From assembly GCA_964636665.1 (NCBI GenBank), contig CAZWVT010000020.1, forward strand, positions 1 to 27,131: a stretch of DNA of 27,131 nucleotides, written 5' to 3'. Below, one piece after another: positions 7,482 through 17,144 of this stretch. How positions within the stretch are numbered: position 1 is the first letter of the stretch; each line of letters starts with the position of its first letter. Made by a program: the position numbers and the translations under genes. The notes beneath the pieces were generated by a model that did not search any database, was not told where the DNA came from, and worked only from the letters and a program-made list of their open reading frames with translations. Source of the stretch: JAAYLC01 sp964636665. GTDB lineage: Bacteria; Bacteroidota; Bacteroidia; Flavobacteriales; Flavobacteriaceae.

Positions 7482-8576
7482 CTATTTCTCAATATTTATT
7501 AATGCCACTATTTCGTCTGCTATTTCCTTGGTCGCATTCGGTTTTGCCAGTTTTTTTATGTTCCTTGACAATTCGTCTCTTTTTTCTTTTGAAGCAATCA
7601 ACGACAAAAACACTTCTTTAAAATTTGTATTTAATTCATTTTCTTTAATCAATATTGCTGCATTATTGTGCGCGATAACCTTGGCATTTTGTGTCTGATG
7701 ATCCTCTGCGACATTTGGAGACGGCACAAAAATCACCGGTTTGCCGACCAAACAAAGTTCGGATACAGATAAAGCACCGGCTCTTGAAATTATCAAATCA
7801 CTCATCGCATAAGCTGCATTCATCTCATCGATATAAGCAAGAACTTTTACCGATTCTGAATCGTGATTCTTATATTTTTGATAATAGATACTGCCGCACT
7901 GCCACAATATTTGCATCTGATTTTTTTCAAAAAATGCCAATTGATTTGCTATAAACTCATTGATTGCTCTCGCTCCCAAACTTCCACCAAGTACTAAAAG
8001 TGTTAATTTATCTGACTTCAACTTCCATTTTTCTTGCGCTTCTTCTTTTGATATTTCATTCGTTATCAAATCTTGTCGAACGGGATTTCCCGTCAACTTG
8101 ATTTTACTTGCCGGAAAATATTTCTCCATTCTTTCATAAGCTACGCAAATTCGCGATACACTTTTTGCCAACCATTTGTTTGTAATTCCCGCAACGCTGT
8201 TTTGTTCCTGAATTAAGCAAGGAATATTTTTATTCGATGCTGCTTTTAATAAAGGTGCGCTGGCATATCCGCCGGTTCCGATAACCACATCCGGATTGAA
8301 TTTTTTAATTATTTGCCTTGATTTATTTAGGCTATGAATTAATTTTAAAGGAAAAGCAAGATTTTTAAGTGACAATTTTCGCTGCAATCCCGAAATCCAC
8401 AATCCTTCAATCTCATAACCTGCTTGTGGAATCTTTGTCATTTCCATACGATCTTTGGCTCCGACAAACAAAAATTCAGCATCTTGAAAACGCGTTTTTA
8501 ATTCGTTTGCAATTGCGATTGCCGGATAAATATGTCCGCCCGTTCCTCCGCCACTGATGATGAATCTTGGTTTCAT
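7482..8576 (-). CDS. murG: UDP-GlcNAc:lipid I N-acetylglucosaminyltransferase MurG
   Basis: Peripheral inner-membrane GT28 glycosyltransferase that adds GlcNAc to lipid I to make lipid II. 364 residues from ATG, the normal length. Seen: glycine loop GGGTGGH at 9-15, GTGGYASAPLLKAA, QEQNSVAGITNKWLA, GNPVR, LVLGGSLGARAIN, and the UDP-GlcNAc site SRAGALSVSEL followed by GKPVIFVPSPNVAEDHQ. It starts 7 bases after the ftsW stop. With MraY and MurC in the same cluster it completes most of lipid II assembly. Confidence 0.98.
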   Translation of the reverse strand: MKPRFIISGGGTGGHIYPAIAIANELKTRFQDAEFLFVGAKDRMEMTKIPQAGYEIEGLWISGLQRKLSLKNLAFPLKLIHSLNKSRQIIKKFNPDVVIGTGGYASAPLLKAASNKNIPCLIQEQNSVAGITNKWLAKSVSRICVAYERMEKYFPASKIKLTGNPVRQDLITNEISKEEAQEKWKLKSDKLTLLVLGGSLGARAINEFIANQLAFFEKNQMQILWQCGSIYYQKYKNHDSESVKVLAYIDEMNAAYAMSDLIISRAGALSVSELCLVGKPVIFVPSPNVAEDHQTQNAKVIAHNNAAILIKENELNTNFKEVFLSLIASKEKRDELSRNIKKLAKPNATKEIADEIVALINIEK

Positions 8577-8583
8577 TTGCTAT

Positions 8584-9786
8584 TTAAATTGTTTCACTTA
8601 AAATTTCCAAAGGATTCTCTTCCGTTGGTTCGTTTTCTGCTTCTTGAACTATTTTTTCTCTTTTTACACTTACACTCAATACCATTCCCAATGCCATACA
8701 AGTCATCCAAATTGAGGTTCCGCCACTGCTCAACAACGGCAAGTTTTGTCCGGTAACCGGAAACAATTCCACGGCTACCGCCATATTGATGAGTGCCATA
8801 AACACAATTGGAGTTCCCACACCTATAGCCAATAATTTTCCAAATACAGAAGTGGCTTTATGTGCAACGACGACGATTCTAAACAAAAGAAACAGATATA
8901 AAAACATAATTAACAAACCGCCCAATAATCCAAATTCTTCTACAATAATGGCATAAATAAAATCTGAAGTGGATTGTGGCAAAAAGTTTTTCTGTTTGCT
9001 TTTTCCGGGTCCAACTCCTGTAATTCCTCCTGAAGCGATGGCAATTTTGGCTTTCTCAATTTGATAATTCGCTTCCGCATCGGATTTGTCTTTGAAATTT
9101 TCCACACGGCTTATCCAAGTATCCACACGATTTGGAAACAACCCGGGAACTGCTTTTGCCGTCAATACAAATAAAGTGAGGAATAACAATCCGGCACCTA
9201 ATACAATCCCAATGTAACGCAACGGATAACCCCCGATGAAAACCAGCATTACGGTAAGCACAAAAAATATTGCCGCCGTTGAAAAGTTTGCCGGTAAAAT
9301 CAATCCCAGAATTACAAAAACAGGCAACCAAAGTGGCAATATCGTTTCTTTGAAACTCAATACTTTGCCTTTTGTTTTAGCCAGATAAAAAGCCACGTAA
9401 GTCATCAACACCACTCCGGCGAGAATGGAAGTTTGAAACGTAATTCCCACAAACGGAATCCGTAACCAACGGCTGGCATTGGCGCCGCTGATGGTTGTTC
9501 CTTCGGAGATGGTAATAATCAACAAAACAACAATTATCGGAAGTCCCAACAAGGAAAGTCCGCGGAAATAATGATATGGAATTTTATGGATTCCGTACAA
9601 AATTCCGAATCCCAACATCAAATGCGCCAAATGTTTCAATAAATAAGGAAGCGTACTTCCGTCACCATACAGATATGCCAAATTGCTACTGGCACTGTAA
9701 ACCGGTAAAAACGAAAATACGGACAGGAGCATAATCACTCCCCAAATTCCTTTATCCCCGGTAATATATTGGAAAATATTTTTCAT
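8584..9786 (-). CDS. ftsW: SEDS peptidoglycan polymerase FtsW
   Basis: Polytopic membrane glycosyltransferase that polymerises lipid II at the septum together with its class B PBP partner, FtsI. 400 residues from ATG, about ten hydrophobic segments. The SEDS signature region VGPGKSKQKNFLPQSTSDFIYA carries the conserved acidic residue (TSDF), followed by EEFGLLGG and PLLSSGGTSIW near the C-terminus. FtsW rather than RodA is favoured by its place between murD and murG and by the partner ftsI in the same operon. The C-terminal tail is short and acidic. Confidence 0.95.
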   Translation of the reverse strand: MKNIFQYITGDKGIWGVIMLLSVFSFLPVYSASSNLAYLYGDGSTLPYLLKHLAHLMLGFGILYGIHKIPYHYFRGLSLLGLPIIVVLLIITISEGTTISGANASRWLRIPFVGITFQTSILAGVVLMTYVAFYLAKTKGKVLSFKETILPLWLPVFVILGLILPANFSTAAIFFVLTVMLVFIGGYPLRYIGIVLGAGLLFLTLFVLTAKAVPGLFPNRVDTWISRVENFKDKSDAEANYQIEKAKIAIASGGITGVGPGKSKQKNFLPQSTSDFIYAIIVEEFGLLGGLLIMFLYLFLLFRIVVVAHKATSVFGKLLAIGVGTPIVFMALINMAVAVELFPVTGQNLPLLSSGGTSIWMTCMALGMVLSVSVKREKIVQEAENEPTEENPLEILSETI

Positions 9787-9802
9787 CCGGCTTTTCTTTA
9801 TA

Positions 9803-11149
9803 TTAATTCAAATTTCTTACCGCCTCTTTAAATTGACGTCCTCTGTCTTCGTAATTTTTAAACAAATCAAAACTTGCACAAGCAGGAGAAAGCAATACCG
9901 TATTATTCTTCTCACTAAAACGTTGCGCCCACATTACAGCCTCATTCATTGAAATAGCCTCAACAAACGTATCTACAATACCGCTGAATGTATTTTTTAT
10001 TTTTTCATTATCGATTCCCAAACAGATTATGGCTTTCACTTTTTCATTTACCAATAAAAGCAAATCTGAATAATCGTTGCCCTTGTCAACTCCGCCAACA
10101 ATCCATACTACAGGACTTTTTACGCTCTCAAGCGCATAATACGTAGCATTGACATTGGTAGCTTTGGAATCGTTGATGTATAGCACATTGTTAATTTTCG
10201 CAACTGTTTCCAAACGGTGCTCTACCCCCTGAAAACTTTCCAAACTCTCTCGAATCGTCTGTTTGCGAATCTGTAACAATTTAGCCGCAGTCGATGCAGC
10301 CATTGCATTTTTTATATTGTGTTCTCCTTTAATCCCAATTGTTGTCGTTGACATAATAATAGGTTCGTTATCTGTATTTATAATTATTTTATTTTCGTTT
10401 AAATAAGCTCCTTTTTCAAATTGCTTTTTAGTTGAAAAAGGAATCAACTTTGATTTTATTTCTATTTTTTTAATCCATCTCAGAATGTTTTCATCATCTG
10501 CGTTATAGATGAAAAAATCCTCACCTCCTTGGTTCATGAGCATTCTGAATTTTGCAGCGATATACTTTTCATAATCATTTTCATAGCGATCCAAATGATC
10601 CGGACTCAAATTTGTCATCACTGCAATGTGGGGTTTAAACGTTTCTATTCCGTCCAATTGAAAACTGCTCAACTCAAGAATATAACAAGCTGCTGTTTTT
10701 TCTTCGGTCAACAACTTGGCAAAGCTTTTCCCGATATTTCCTCCCAATTGCGCATTGATTCCACCTTTGACAAGCAAATGATGCATCAAGCTGGCTGTGG
10801 TGGTTTTGCCATTGCTTCCTGTTATTCCGATAAGTGTCGCATCGGTAAACCGACTTGCAAATTCTATTTCAGAAACAATCTTTGTTCCTTGCTTTGTAAG
10901 CAACTGAACAATCGAAGCAGCTTCAGGTATTCCCGGACTTTTTATTATCAAATTCGCTCGGCTGAGTTTAGCGATGGAATGACCGTTTTCTTCCCACTGA
11001 ATTTCATGATTTACAAGAACTTCTTTATGTTGTTTTTCAATCGCATTAAAATCCGACACAAAAACTTCAAATCCTTTTTGTTTTGCCAGCAATGCAGCCC
11101 CAATTCCACTTTCTGCCGCTCCCAAAACTGCCACCATTTCCCGCTTCAT
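9803..11149 (-). CDS. murD: UDP-N-acetylmuramoyl-L-alanine--D-glutamate ligase MurD
   Basis: Cytoplasmic ligase adding D-Glu to UDP-MurNAc-L-Ala. 448 residues from ATG. A second ATG at codon 5 (MVAVLGAAESGIG) is an alternative start and would match the conserved N-terminus about as well. Seen: VLGAAESGIGAALLA, KSPGIP, ATP loop GSNGKTTT at 111-118, LELSSFQLDGIETF, NLSPDHLDRY, the HNIKNAMAAS segment, NDSKATN, and LLSPACASFDLFKNYEDRG. These patterns are specific to MurD. It starts 4 bases after the mraY stop. Confidence 0.98.
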   Translation of the reverse strand: MKREMVAVLGAAESGIGAALLAKQKGFEVFVSDFNAIEKQHKEVLVNHEIQWEENGHSIAKLSRANLIIKSPGIPEAASIVQLLTKQGTKIVSEIEFASRFTDATLIGITGSNGKTTTASLMHHLLVKGGINAQLGGNIGKSFAKLLTEEKTAACYILELSSFQLDGIETFKPHIAVMTNLSPDHLDRYENDYEKYIAAKFRMLMNQGGEDFFIYNADDENILRWIKKIEIKSKLIPFSTKKQFEKGAYLNENKIIINTDNEPIIMSTTTIGIKGEHNIKNAMAASTAAKLLQIRKQTIRESLESFQGVEHRLETVAKINNVLYINDSKATNVNATYYALESVKSPVVWIVGGVDKGNDYSDLLLLVNEKVKAIICLGIDNEKIKNTFSGIVDTFVEAISMNEAVMWAQRFSEKNNTVLLSPACASFDLFKNYEDRGRQFKEAVRNLN

Positions 11150-11153
11150 CTGC

Positions 11154-12392
11154 TTATCGTATTTTCAATGTAACAATCGTCAACACTGCCAAAAAAATAC
11201 CTACAATCCAAAACCGCGTAACGATTTTGCTTTCGTGATATCCTTTAATCTGAAAATGATGGTGCAATGGCGCCATTCTGAAAATCCTTTTTCCTTCGCC
11301 AAATTTCTTTTTTGTGTATTTAAACCAACTCACCTGCATCACGACTGAAAGATTTTCTATTAAAAAGATTCCGCACAAAACCGGAATCAATAATTCTTTT
11401 CTTACTGCGATGGCAATCACTGCGATAATTCCACCGATGGTCAGACTTCCTGTATCGCCCATAAATACTTGTGCCGGATAAGTATTGTACCACAAAAAAC
11501 CGATGAGCGCACCTACAAATGCCATAATAAAAATGGTCATCTCTCCAGTGTTTGGCAAATACATAATGTTGAGATAATCCGAGAAAATGATGTTTCCGGA
11601 AACCCATGCAAAAATCCCCAAAGTCAGGGCGATGATTGCCGAGGAACCCGCTGCCAGTCCGTCAATTCCGTCGGTTAAATTGGCACCGTTAGAAACTGCC
11701 GTGATGATAAAAATCACGATGGGGATAAAGATAATCCACACGTATTTTTTATATGCTTCTCCTGCCCAATCTATCAGCCAAGAGTAATTGAATTCATTTT
11801 CTTTGACAAATGGAATGGTTGTCAGCAATTCTGAATCGTGAATGTTATATCTTCCGTCCGCACGTTGGGAAATTACTTTTACATTTTCGGTAAGCTCTGC
11901 CTCCGATACAGTTTGTTGAATAACAATTCCGGGATGGAAATACATAATGGCTCCAACGAAAAGTCCGAGTCCCACTTGTCCTACCACTTTAAAACGACCG
12001 GGCAAACCTGCTTTGTCGTTTTTAAACTTTTTTATGTAATCATCAATAAAACCGATAATTCCCATCCAAACGGTGGTGACTATAAGCATGAGCACATAAA
12101 TATTGTCTAATCGGGCGAACAACAATACGGGAATTAAAGTAGCGAGAATGATGATAATTCCTCCCATTGTCGGTGTTCCGGATTTTTCAGATTGTCCTTC
12201 AAGTCCTAAATCTCGTACAGTTTCACCAATTTGTTTGAATCGTAAATATTCGATGATTCGTTTTCCGTAAACAATGGCAATTACCAACGACAATATTACT
12301 GCCGCCGCCGCTCGGAATGTTAGAAATTCAAACAATCCCGTTCCCGGAAAATTGTAGTGCGTATCCAAATATTTAAACAAATAATACAGCAT
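11154..12392 (-). CDS. mraY: Phospho-N-acetylmuramoyl-pentapeptide transferase MraY
   Basis: Integral membrane enzyme that moves phospho-MurNAc-pentapeptide onto undecaprenyl phosphate to form lipid I. 412 residues from ATG, about 50 longer than E. coli MraY (360). Seen: SGTPTMGGI at 71-79, GFIDDYIKK with the Mg2+-site DD pair at 117-118, NGANLTDGIDGLAAG at 235-249, MGDTGSL at 311-317, and RMAPLHHHF at 372-380. The extra length is a polar insertion at about 155-217, between two membrane helices and ending in a Trp- and Tyr-rich segment. I recall this insertion as typical of Bacteroidota. The start is 3 bases after the murE stop. Confidence 0.98.
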   Translation of the reverse strand: MLYYLFKYLDTHYNFPGTGLFEFLTFRAAAAVILSLVIAIVYGKRIIEYLRFKQIGETVRDLGLEGQSEKSGTPTMGGIIIILATLIPVLLFARLDNIYVLMLIVTTVWMGIIGFIDDYIKKFKNDKAGLPGRFKVVGQVGLGLFVGAIMYFHPGIVIQQTVSEAELTENVKVISQRADGRYNIHDSELLTTIPFVKENEFNYSWLIDWAGEAYKKYVWIIFIPIVIFIITAVSNGANLTDGIDGLAAGSSAIIALTLGIFAWVSGNIIFSDYLNIMYLPNTGEMTIFIMAFVGALIGFLWYNTYPAQVFMGDTGSLTIGGIIAVIAIAVRKELLIPVLCGIFLIENLSVVMQVSWFKYTKKKFGEGKRIFRMAPLHHHFQIKGYHESKIVTRFWIVGIFLAVLTIVTLKIR

Positions 12393-12395
12393 AGA

Positions 12396-13859
12396 TTAAT
12401 GTTTTTTTGGATTTAATAATTCACTGACAATCTTGTAATCATCAAAATCAAACCGTTCTCCATTGATTTCTTGATAGGTTTCATGACCTTTGCCAGCAAT
12501 GAGAATGATGTCGCCTTTTTTTGCCATTTTACAGGCTACTTTTATCGCTTCACGTCTGTTGGCAATACTCATCACGCGATCGGCCATCATTTGCGAAACC
12601 CCTTTTTCCATTTGACCGATAATTTTTTCCGGATCTTCTGTACGCGGATTGTCACTGGTAAAAAAAACTTTATCGCTTAACGATGCAGCAATTTTTCCCA
12701 TCACAGGTCTTTTTTCTGCATCTCTGTCGCCTCCGCATCCAACGACAGTTAACAATTCTTCTTTTCCGGAACGAATGGAATTGACGGTTTCCAAAACATT
12801 CTTCAAAGCATCGGGGGTATGTGCATAATCCACAATGGCAACAACTCCCGATTTGGAAATGAAATATTGAAAACGACCGCCTACACTTTCAAGGGTACTC
12901 AGCAATTGTAAGATTTCAATGGAATCTAATCCAAGGAGTTTTGCTGTTCCGTATATCGCCAAAAGATTGTATGCATTAAACTTTCCGATTAGCTTCACCC
13001 AAACCTCTTGTTGATTGATTCGCAACAACTGTCCGTTCATCTGGCTTTCAACAACTTGCCCTTTAAAATCGGCCATTGTTTTAAGCGCATAGGTTTTTTT
13101 CAGTGCTTTTGAATTTTGCAGCATGATATTTCCATTCTTGTCATCTACATTCACCAAGGCAAAAGCTTTTTTATCTAATGCATCAAAAAACTGTTTTTTA
13201 ACATCGCGATAGATTTTAAAATCTCTGTGATAATCCAAATGATCATGAGATAAATTGGTAAAAACACCCCCTGCAAACGTCAATCCTTTTGTTCTCTTTT
13301 GGTCGATTCCATGGGAGCTTACTTCCATAAAGCAATAATCTGCACCTGCATCGACCATTTCTCTCAAATATTTATTGATTGTCAGAGAATCAGGAGTTGT
13401 CAGCTTGGCTTCGTATTCTGCATTGTCCACCATAATTTTCACGGTTGACAACAAGCCTGCGGTATAGCCCGCTTTTTTTATCAATTCATACAGTAAAGTT
13501 GCTATAGTGGTTTTCCCATTGGTTCCGGTTATTCCGACCAATTTTAATTCTTGCGACGGATTGTCGTAAAAATTTGCAGCCATTATCGCCAAAGCTTCGC
13601 GGGAATCCGGGACAACGACATAGGTAATTCCGTTTATCAGATTATCCGGGAGTTGTTCGCAGACAATTACCAAAGCGCCTGAGAATGCTGCTTTCTCAAT
13701 GTATTGATGTCCATCTACAGCAGTTCCTGAAATAGCGACAAATACATCATTGAGTGAAACTTGACGTGAATCAAAATGCAGGTTGTTGAACACAACATTC
13801 GTATCCCCTATCACTTTTTCGAGGGTTACCTTATATAATATGTCTTTTAGCACTTTCAT
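12396..13859 (-). CDS. murE: UDP-MurNAc-L-Ala-D-Glu--2,6-diaminopimelate ligase MurE
   Basis: Cytoplasmic ligase adding the third residue of the peptidoglycan stem peptide. 487 residues from ATG. Seen: SRQV near 31, ATP loop GTNGKTT at 112-118, MEVSSHGIDQKR near 178-189, NLSHDHLDYH at 202-211, DYAHTPDAL at 344-352, and GCGGDRD. The amino-acid selectivity motif is DNPR at 403-406, the meso-diaminopimelate signature (lysine enzymes differ here). The peptidoglycan should therefore be the DAP type. It overlaps the ftsI stop by 4 bases (ATGA), so translation is probably coupled. Confidence 0.98.
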   Translation of the reverse strand: MKVLKDILYKVTLEKVIGDTNVVFNNLHFDSRQVSLNDVFVAISGTAVDGHQYIEKAAFSGALVIVCEQLPDNLINGITYVVVPDSREALAIMAANFYDNPSQELKLVGITGTNGKTTIATLLYELIKKAGYTAGLLSTVKIMVDNAEYEAKLTTPDSLTINKYLREMVDAGADYCFMEVSSHGIDQKRTKGLTFAGGVFTNLSHDHLDYHRDFKIYRDVKKQFFDALDKKAFALVNVDDKNGNIMLQNSKALKKTYALKTMADFKGQVVESQMNGQLLRINQQEVWVKLIGKFNAYNLLAIYGTAKLLGLDSIEILQLLSTLESVGGRFQYFISKSGVVAIVDYAHTPDALKNVLETVNSIRSGKEELLTVVGCGGDRDAEKRPVMGKIAASLSDKVFFTSDNPRTEDPEKIIGQMEKGVSQMMADRVMSIANRREAIKVACKMAKKGDIILIAGKGHETYQEINGERFDFDDYKIVSELLNPKKH

Positions 13860-15856
13860 AAAAGCGTCAAAACGATTTGTTGTCCTTTTTTAAAATCCAA
13901 GCCCGATGTTATGGATTGGTTTGCCACGATGCCTGTTCCTTTAAACCTTACAGACAATCCCAAATTTTCCAAAAGGGATACCGCATCCATACCCGGCATG
14001 CCAATTACGTTAGGGACTGCTCTGTGATTTTTTTGGAGGTTGGCGTAATAGTTTTCGTATTGTTTTTCAATTTTATAATCCGGTTGATTAATTTCATTGA
14101 CTTCGTCGATGACTGAAGTTTCTGTATAAATTTTTTGAGCAATTCGTTTAAATACCGGCCCCGATACATCCGCTCCGTAATATCCTTTTTTGGTACTCGG
14201 TTTGTGAATTACTACGATGCAAGAATACTTTGGATTATCCGCTGGAAAATATCCTGCAAATGAGGATACATAGCGTCTGTTTTCCGACCAATCTTTTTGC
14301 CAATATTCAGTTTGCGCCGTTCCGGTTTTTCCTGCCATAGAAAATTCCGGAGAATATAATGACCGCCCCGTTCCGCGTTCGATGATGTTTTTAAGCACAT
14401 CTTGCACCTTGCTCAATGTCTGATCGGAACAGATTTTTGGGTTTATTACTTCAGTTTCATAAACTGTTACAGGTTTGTTCCACGCACGAACTTCTTTTAT
14501 AAATCTGGGACGAACCATAACGCCATTGTTGGCTACTGCATTGTAAAAAGTCAATGTTTGAAGTGGTGTAAGTTGTACATTGTAGCCGTAACCCATAGAA
14601 GGCAAAGCATTTCTGCTCCATATTTTATCTCCAGGTTGTGGAATAATGGGTTCTCCTTCCCCTTTGATGGGAATTCCATTCTTCTTGTCTAAATGCCATT
14701 TTTTCAGGTAATTGATAAAACGCTGCGGATTTGACGCATAATTTTCAGTCAATATACTTGCCATCGCAATGTTGGAAGAAACTTCCATCGCACGTCCGGC
14801 GGATATTTCCCCATAACCTCCTCTTCGAGAGTCGTAAATTTTGCGATTGTAAAAAGTTTTTACACCTTTTCCGGTATCGATGACCGTACTCGTATCAATA
14901 ACTTTATCTTCAAGTGCAGCCATAAAAGCCATCAGCTTAAAAGTAGAGCCCGGCTCGTGAGATTCACCAATGGCATAATTCCACTTTTCATAATACGTGC
15001 CTCTTTCCGTTCTTCCTAAATTGGAAATTGCTTTTATTTCTCCGGTTGCCACTTCCATAACCACCACAGTCCCGTGATCTGCTTCGTAATATTCCAATTG
15101 TTTTAACAATGCATGATGGGCAATGTCCTGAATGTTTACATTTATTGTAGTGACGATATCATACCCATCTTGTGGCTCGATTTCATTGGTATCATAAACA
15201 GGCTTCCACTGCCGATGACCAATTTTTTGCTTTAATCTTTTGCCGTCTTTTCCGGTGAGCAATTCATTAAACGCACCTTCAATTCCAACTGCGTAATATC
15301 CCGGTCGATTGGCATATTCATCACCCACGGTACGATGCGCTATTTTACCGATTGGATGTTCGCGGACAGTTCTTTGCTCAACAATAATTCCTCCACGGTA
15401 AGCACCTTTATTAAAAAGCGGCAAACTCTTTATTTTTTTGTAATCTGAATAGCCTAAATTTTTAGCGATAAACAAATACCGATTTTTATCGGCACGGGCT
15501 TTACGAAGTAAATTCTGATAATACGAAACAGGTTTTCCCAACATTTGGCTCAACCCTTCTGAAAGCCCTTGAAGATTGTCTTTAAAATCTTGTTCTGAAA
15601 CTGTCACGGCATCAAATCTGATATCGTATTTAGGCACGGAAGTAGCAAGCAATACGCCGCCATCGTCATAAACATTCCCGCGATTGGCAGAAATCACAAA
15701 ATTCTTAACCGTATTCTTTTCCGCCAACTCCCGATATTTTTCGCCTTCGGAAAACTGAACATTTAACAAACGAACGAAAATGGCAATGGCAAAAATGAGA
15801 AAGAATCCCGCCACCAAATACAATCGATTCATTATATGTTTTGATTCAAAAGACAT
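13856..15856 (-). CDS. ftsI: Septal class B penicillin-binding protein FtsI (PBP3-like) with PASTA domain
   Basis: Inner-membrane-anchored D,D-transpeptidase that cross-links septal peptidoglycan with FtsW. 666 residues from ATG. One membrane segment at about 11-30, then the PBP dimer domain with RGNVYDDGGVLLA near 59-71. The transpeptidase domain has the serine motif STFK at 304-307, SSN at 360-362 and KTG at 510-512, all intact. Residues 612-666 form one PASTA domain (VPNVIGMPGMDA ... KKGQQIVLTLL). E. coli FtsI lacks a PASTA domain; in Bacteroidota a C-terminal PASTA is usual. It starts 2 bases after the ftsL stop and overlaps murE. Confidence 0.97.
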   Translation of the reverse strand: MSFESKHIMNRLYLVAGFFLIFAIAIFVRLLNVQFSEGEKYRELAEKNTVKNFVISANRGNVYDDGGVLLATSVPKYDIRFDAVTVSEQDFKDNLQGLSEGLSQMLGKPVSYYQNLLRKARADKNRYLFIAKNLGYSDYKKIKSLPLFNKGAYRGGIIVEQRTVREHPIGKIAHRTVGDEYANRPGYYAVGIEGAFNELLTGKDGKRLKQKIGHRQWKPVYDTNEIEPQDGYDIVTTINVNIQDIAHHALLKQLEYYEADHGTVVVMEVATGEIKAISNLGRTERGTYYEKWNYAIGESHEPGSTFKLMAFMAALEDKVIDTSTVIDTGKGVKTFYNRKIYDSRRGGYGEISAGRAMEVSSNIAMASILTENYASNPQRFINYLKKWHLDKKNGIPIKGEGEPIIPQPGDKIWSRNALPSMGYGYNVQLTPLQTLTFYNAVANNGVMVRPRFIKEVRAWNKPVTVYETEVINPKICSDQTLSKVQDVLKNIIERGTGRSLYSPEFSMAGKTGTAQTEYWQKDWSENRRYVSSFAGYFPADNPKYSCIVVIHKPSTKKGYYGADVSGPVFKRIAQKIYTETSVIDEVNEINQPDYKIEKQYENYYANLQKNHRAVPNVIGMPGMDAVSLLENLGLSVRFKGTGIVANQSITSGLDFKKGQQIVLTLL

Positions 15857-15858
15857 CT

Positions 15859-16230
15859 TTATCTGTTATTTTTTTCTTTATTTTCAATATTTGCCAAAAC
15901 AACCTGCTCCACTTCCTGATTATCGACTATCCGAATTCTTTTTGGAGGTGTCGTAGAAGGTCGCAATTCATATTTCTCCATCGCACTAATTACGCTGCTT
16001 TCCATTTTGGAATGCATTAATTTGATACGCAAATCGACGTATTCACTTTTTAATTCTTTGACTTCCAGATTTAATTTGGAAATGCGATATACCTTTTTGT
16101 CGGCATTGTGAGAACTGGCAATCATAATAAGCGCCAGACCGGATAAAAACAAAATGAATCTCCAGCTTTTTAATGCGCCTTCACTTACCAAAAATTTTCC
16201 GCGAATGATGTCATAAAAACTTTCTGTCAT
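15859..16230 (-). CDS. ftsL: FtsL-like divisome protein
   Basis: A small bitopic protein of 123 residues from ATG: a roughly 23-residue cytoplasmic N-terminus, one membrane segment at about 24-40, then a heptad-like coiled coil (KVYRISKLNLEVKELKSEYVDLRIKLM) and a charged tail. This is the architecture of FtsL, which forms a complex with FtsQ and a FtsB-type partner and regulates FtsW-FtsI. Primary sequence is barely conserved in this family, so the call rests on topology and on its fixed place between rsmH and ftsI. Its neighbours are 11 bases (rsmH) and 2 bases (ftsI) away. Confidence 0.85.
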   Translation of the reverse strand: MTESFYDIIRGKFLVSEGALKSWRFILFLSGLALIMIASSHNADKKVYRISKLNLEVKELKSEYVDLRIKLMHSKMESSVISAMEKYELRPSTTPPKRIRIVDNQEVEQVVLANIENKEKNNR

Positions 16231-16241
16231 AATTTGTTTAT

Positions 16242-17144
16242 TTAAATTCTTTCTGCAATTCTCAATTTGGCACTGCGCGCTCTGTTGTTAACTTCCATTT
16301 CATCCTCCTCGGGAATTATTAATTTCCCAACAGGTTTAAAAGGCACTTCCACCCTGCCGTATATGTCGCGTTCCGGCTCTCCTTCAAACATTCCGTTTCT
16401 CATAAATCTTTTTACCAATCGATCTTCCAAGGAGTGATAACTTATTACACTCAACCGCCCACCGGTTTTTAAAATATCCTGCGTTTGCAATAAAAATTCT
16501 TTAATAACATCCAATTCACTGTTTACTTCTATTCTTATCGCCTGATATACCTGAGCCAATATTTTATGCTGTTTGTCGTACGGCAAAAACCTAGTAAGCA
16601 CCTCTTTTAAATCAGCTGTAGTTTTGATGGCTTTTTGCTCACGTGCTTCGACTATGGTACGCGCCATTCCTTTCGCTCTTCGCAATTCTCCGTAAGTTGC
16701 AAGAATTTCAGCCAATCGTTTTTGTTCATAAGTATTTACCACCTCATAAGCCGAAAGCTCACTATCCTGATTCATCCGCATATCCAAGGCTCCTTCAAAT
16801 CTGGTAGAAAACCCTCTGTCCGGCTTGTCAAACTGATGTGAAGAAACGCCAAAATCTGCCAAAATCCCGTCCACTTGCTTATAGCCGTACACTCTTAAAA
16901 ATCTTTTTATATAGCGGAAATTTTGTGGTATTAACCGAAAACGCACATCATCAATCACGTTTGCCTGCGCATCTTTATCTTGATCAAAAGCGATGAGTTT
17001 TCCATTCTCACCCAATCGTTTTAGAATTTCACGCGAGTGTCCTCCTCCTCCAAACGTGACGTCCACATACATCCCGTCCGGACGGATATTCAATCCATCA
17101 ACGCTTTCTTTCAATAATACCGGCACGTGATATTTATTCATCAT
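16242..17144 (-). CDS. rsmH: 16S rRNA (cytosine(1402)-N4)-methyltransferase RsmH (MraW)
   Basis: SAM-dependent N4-methylation of C1402 in the 16S rRNA P site. I start at ATG 17142-17144 (300 residues, MMNKYHVPVLL). A second ATG follows immediately, and a TTG two codons upstream looks unnecessary. Seen: HVPVLLKESVDGL, SAM-binding VDVTFGGGGHSREIL with GGGGHS at about 32-37, AFDQD, DGILADFGVSSHQFD, DRGFSTRFEGALDMRM, the family helical insertion with KGMARTIVEAR, and VISYHSLEDRLVKRFM near the C-terminus. The start overlaps the mraZ stop by about 11 bases. The mraZ-rsmH pairing is near-universal. Confidence 0.97.
   Translation of the reverse strand: MMNKYHVPVLLKESVDGLNIRPDGMYVDVTFGGGGHSREILKRLGENGKLIAFDQDKDAQANVIDDVRFRLIPQNFRYIKRFLRVYGYKQVDGILADFGVSSHQFDKPDRGFSTRFEGALDMRMNQDSELSAYEVVNTYEQKRLAEILATYGELRRAKGMARTIVEAREQKAIKTTADLKEVLTRFLPYDKQHKILAQVYQAIRIEVNSELDVIKEFLLQTQDILKTGGRLSVISYHSLEDRLVKRFMRNGMFEGEPERDIYGRVEVPFKPVGKLIIPEEDEMEVNNRARSAKLRIAERI

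Noticed and set aside
9056..9331. 91-codon open frame inside ftsW
   Set aside because: Out-of-frame reading of a well-conserved gene, with no start context or domain.
10529..11173. 214-codon plus-strand open frame
   Set aside because: It lies entirely antisense to murD, whose motifs are intact; the translation has no recognisable domain and is rich in residues expected from reversed codons.
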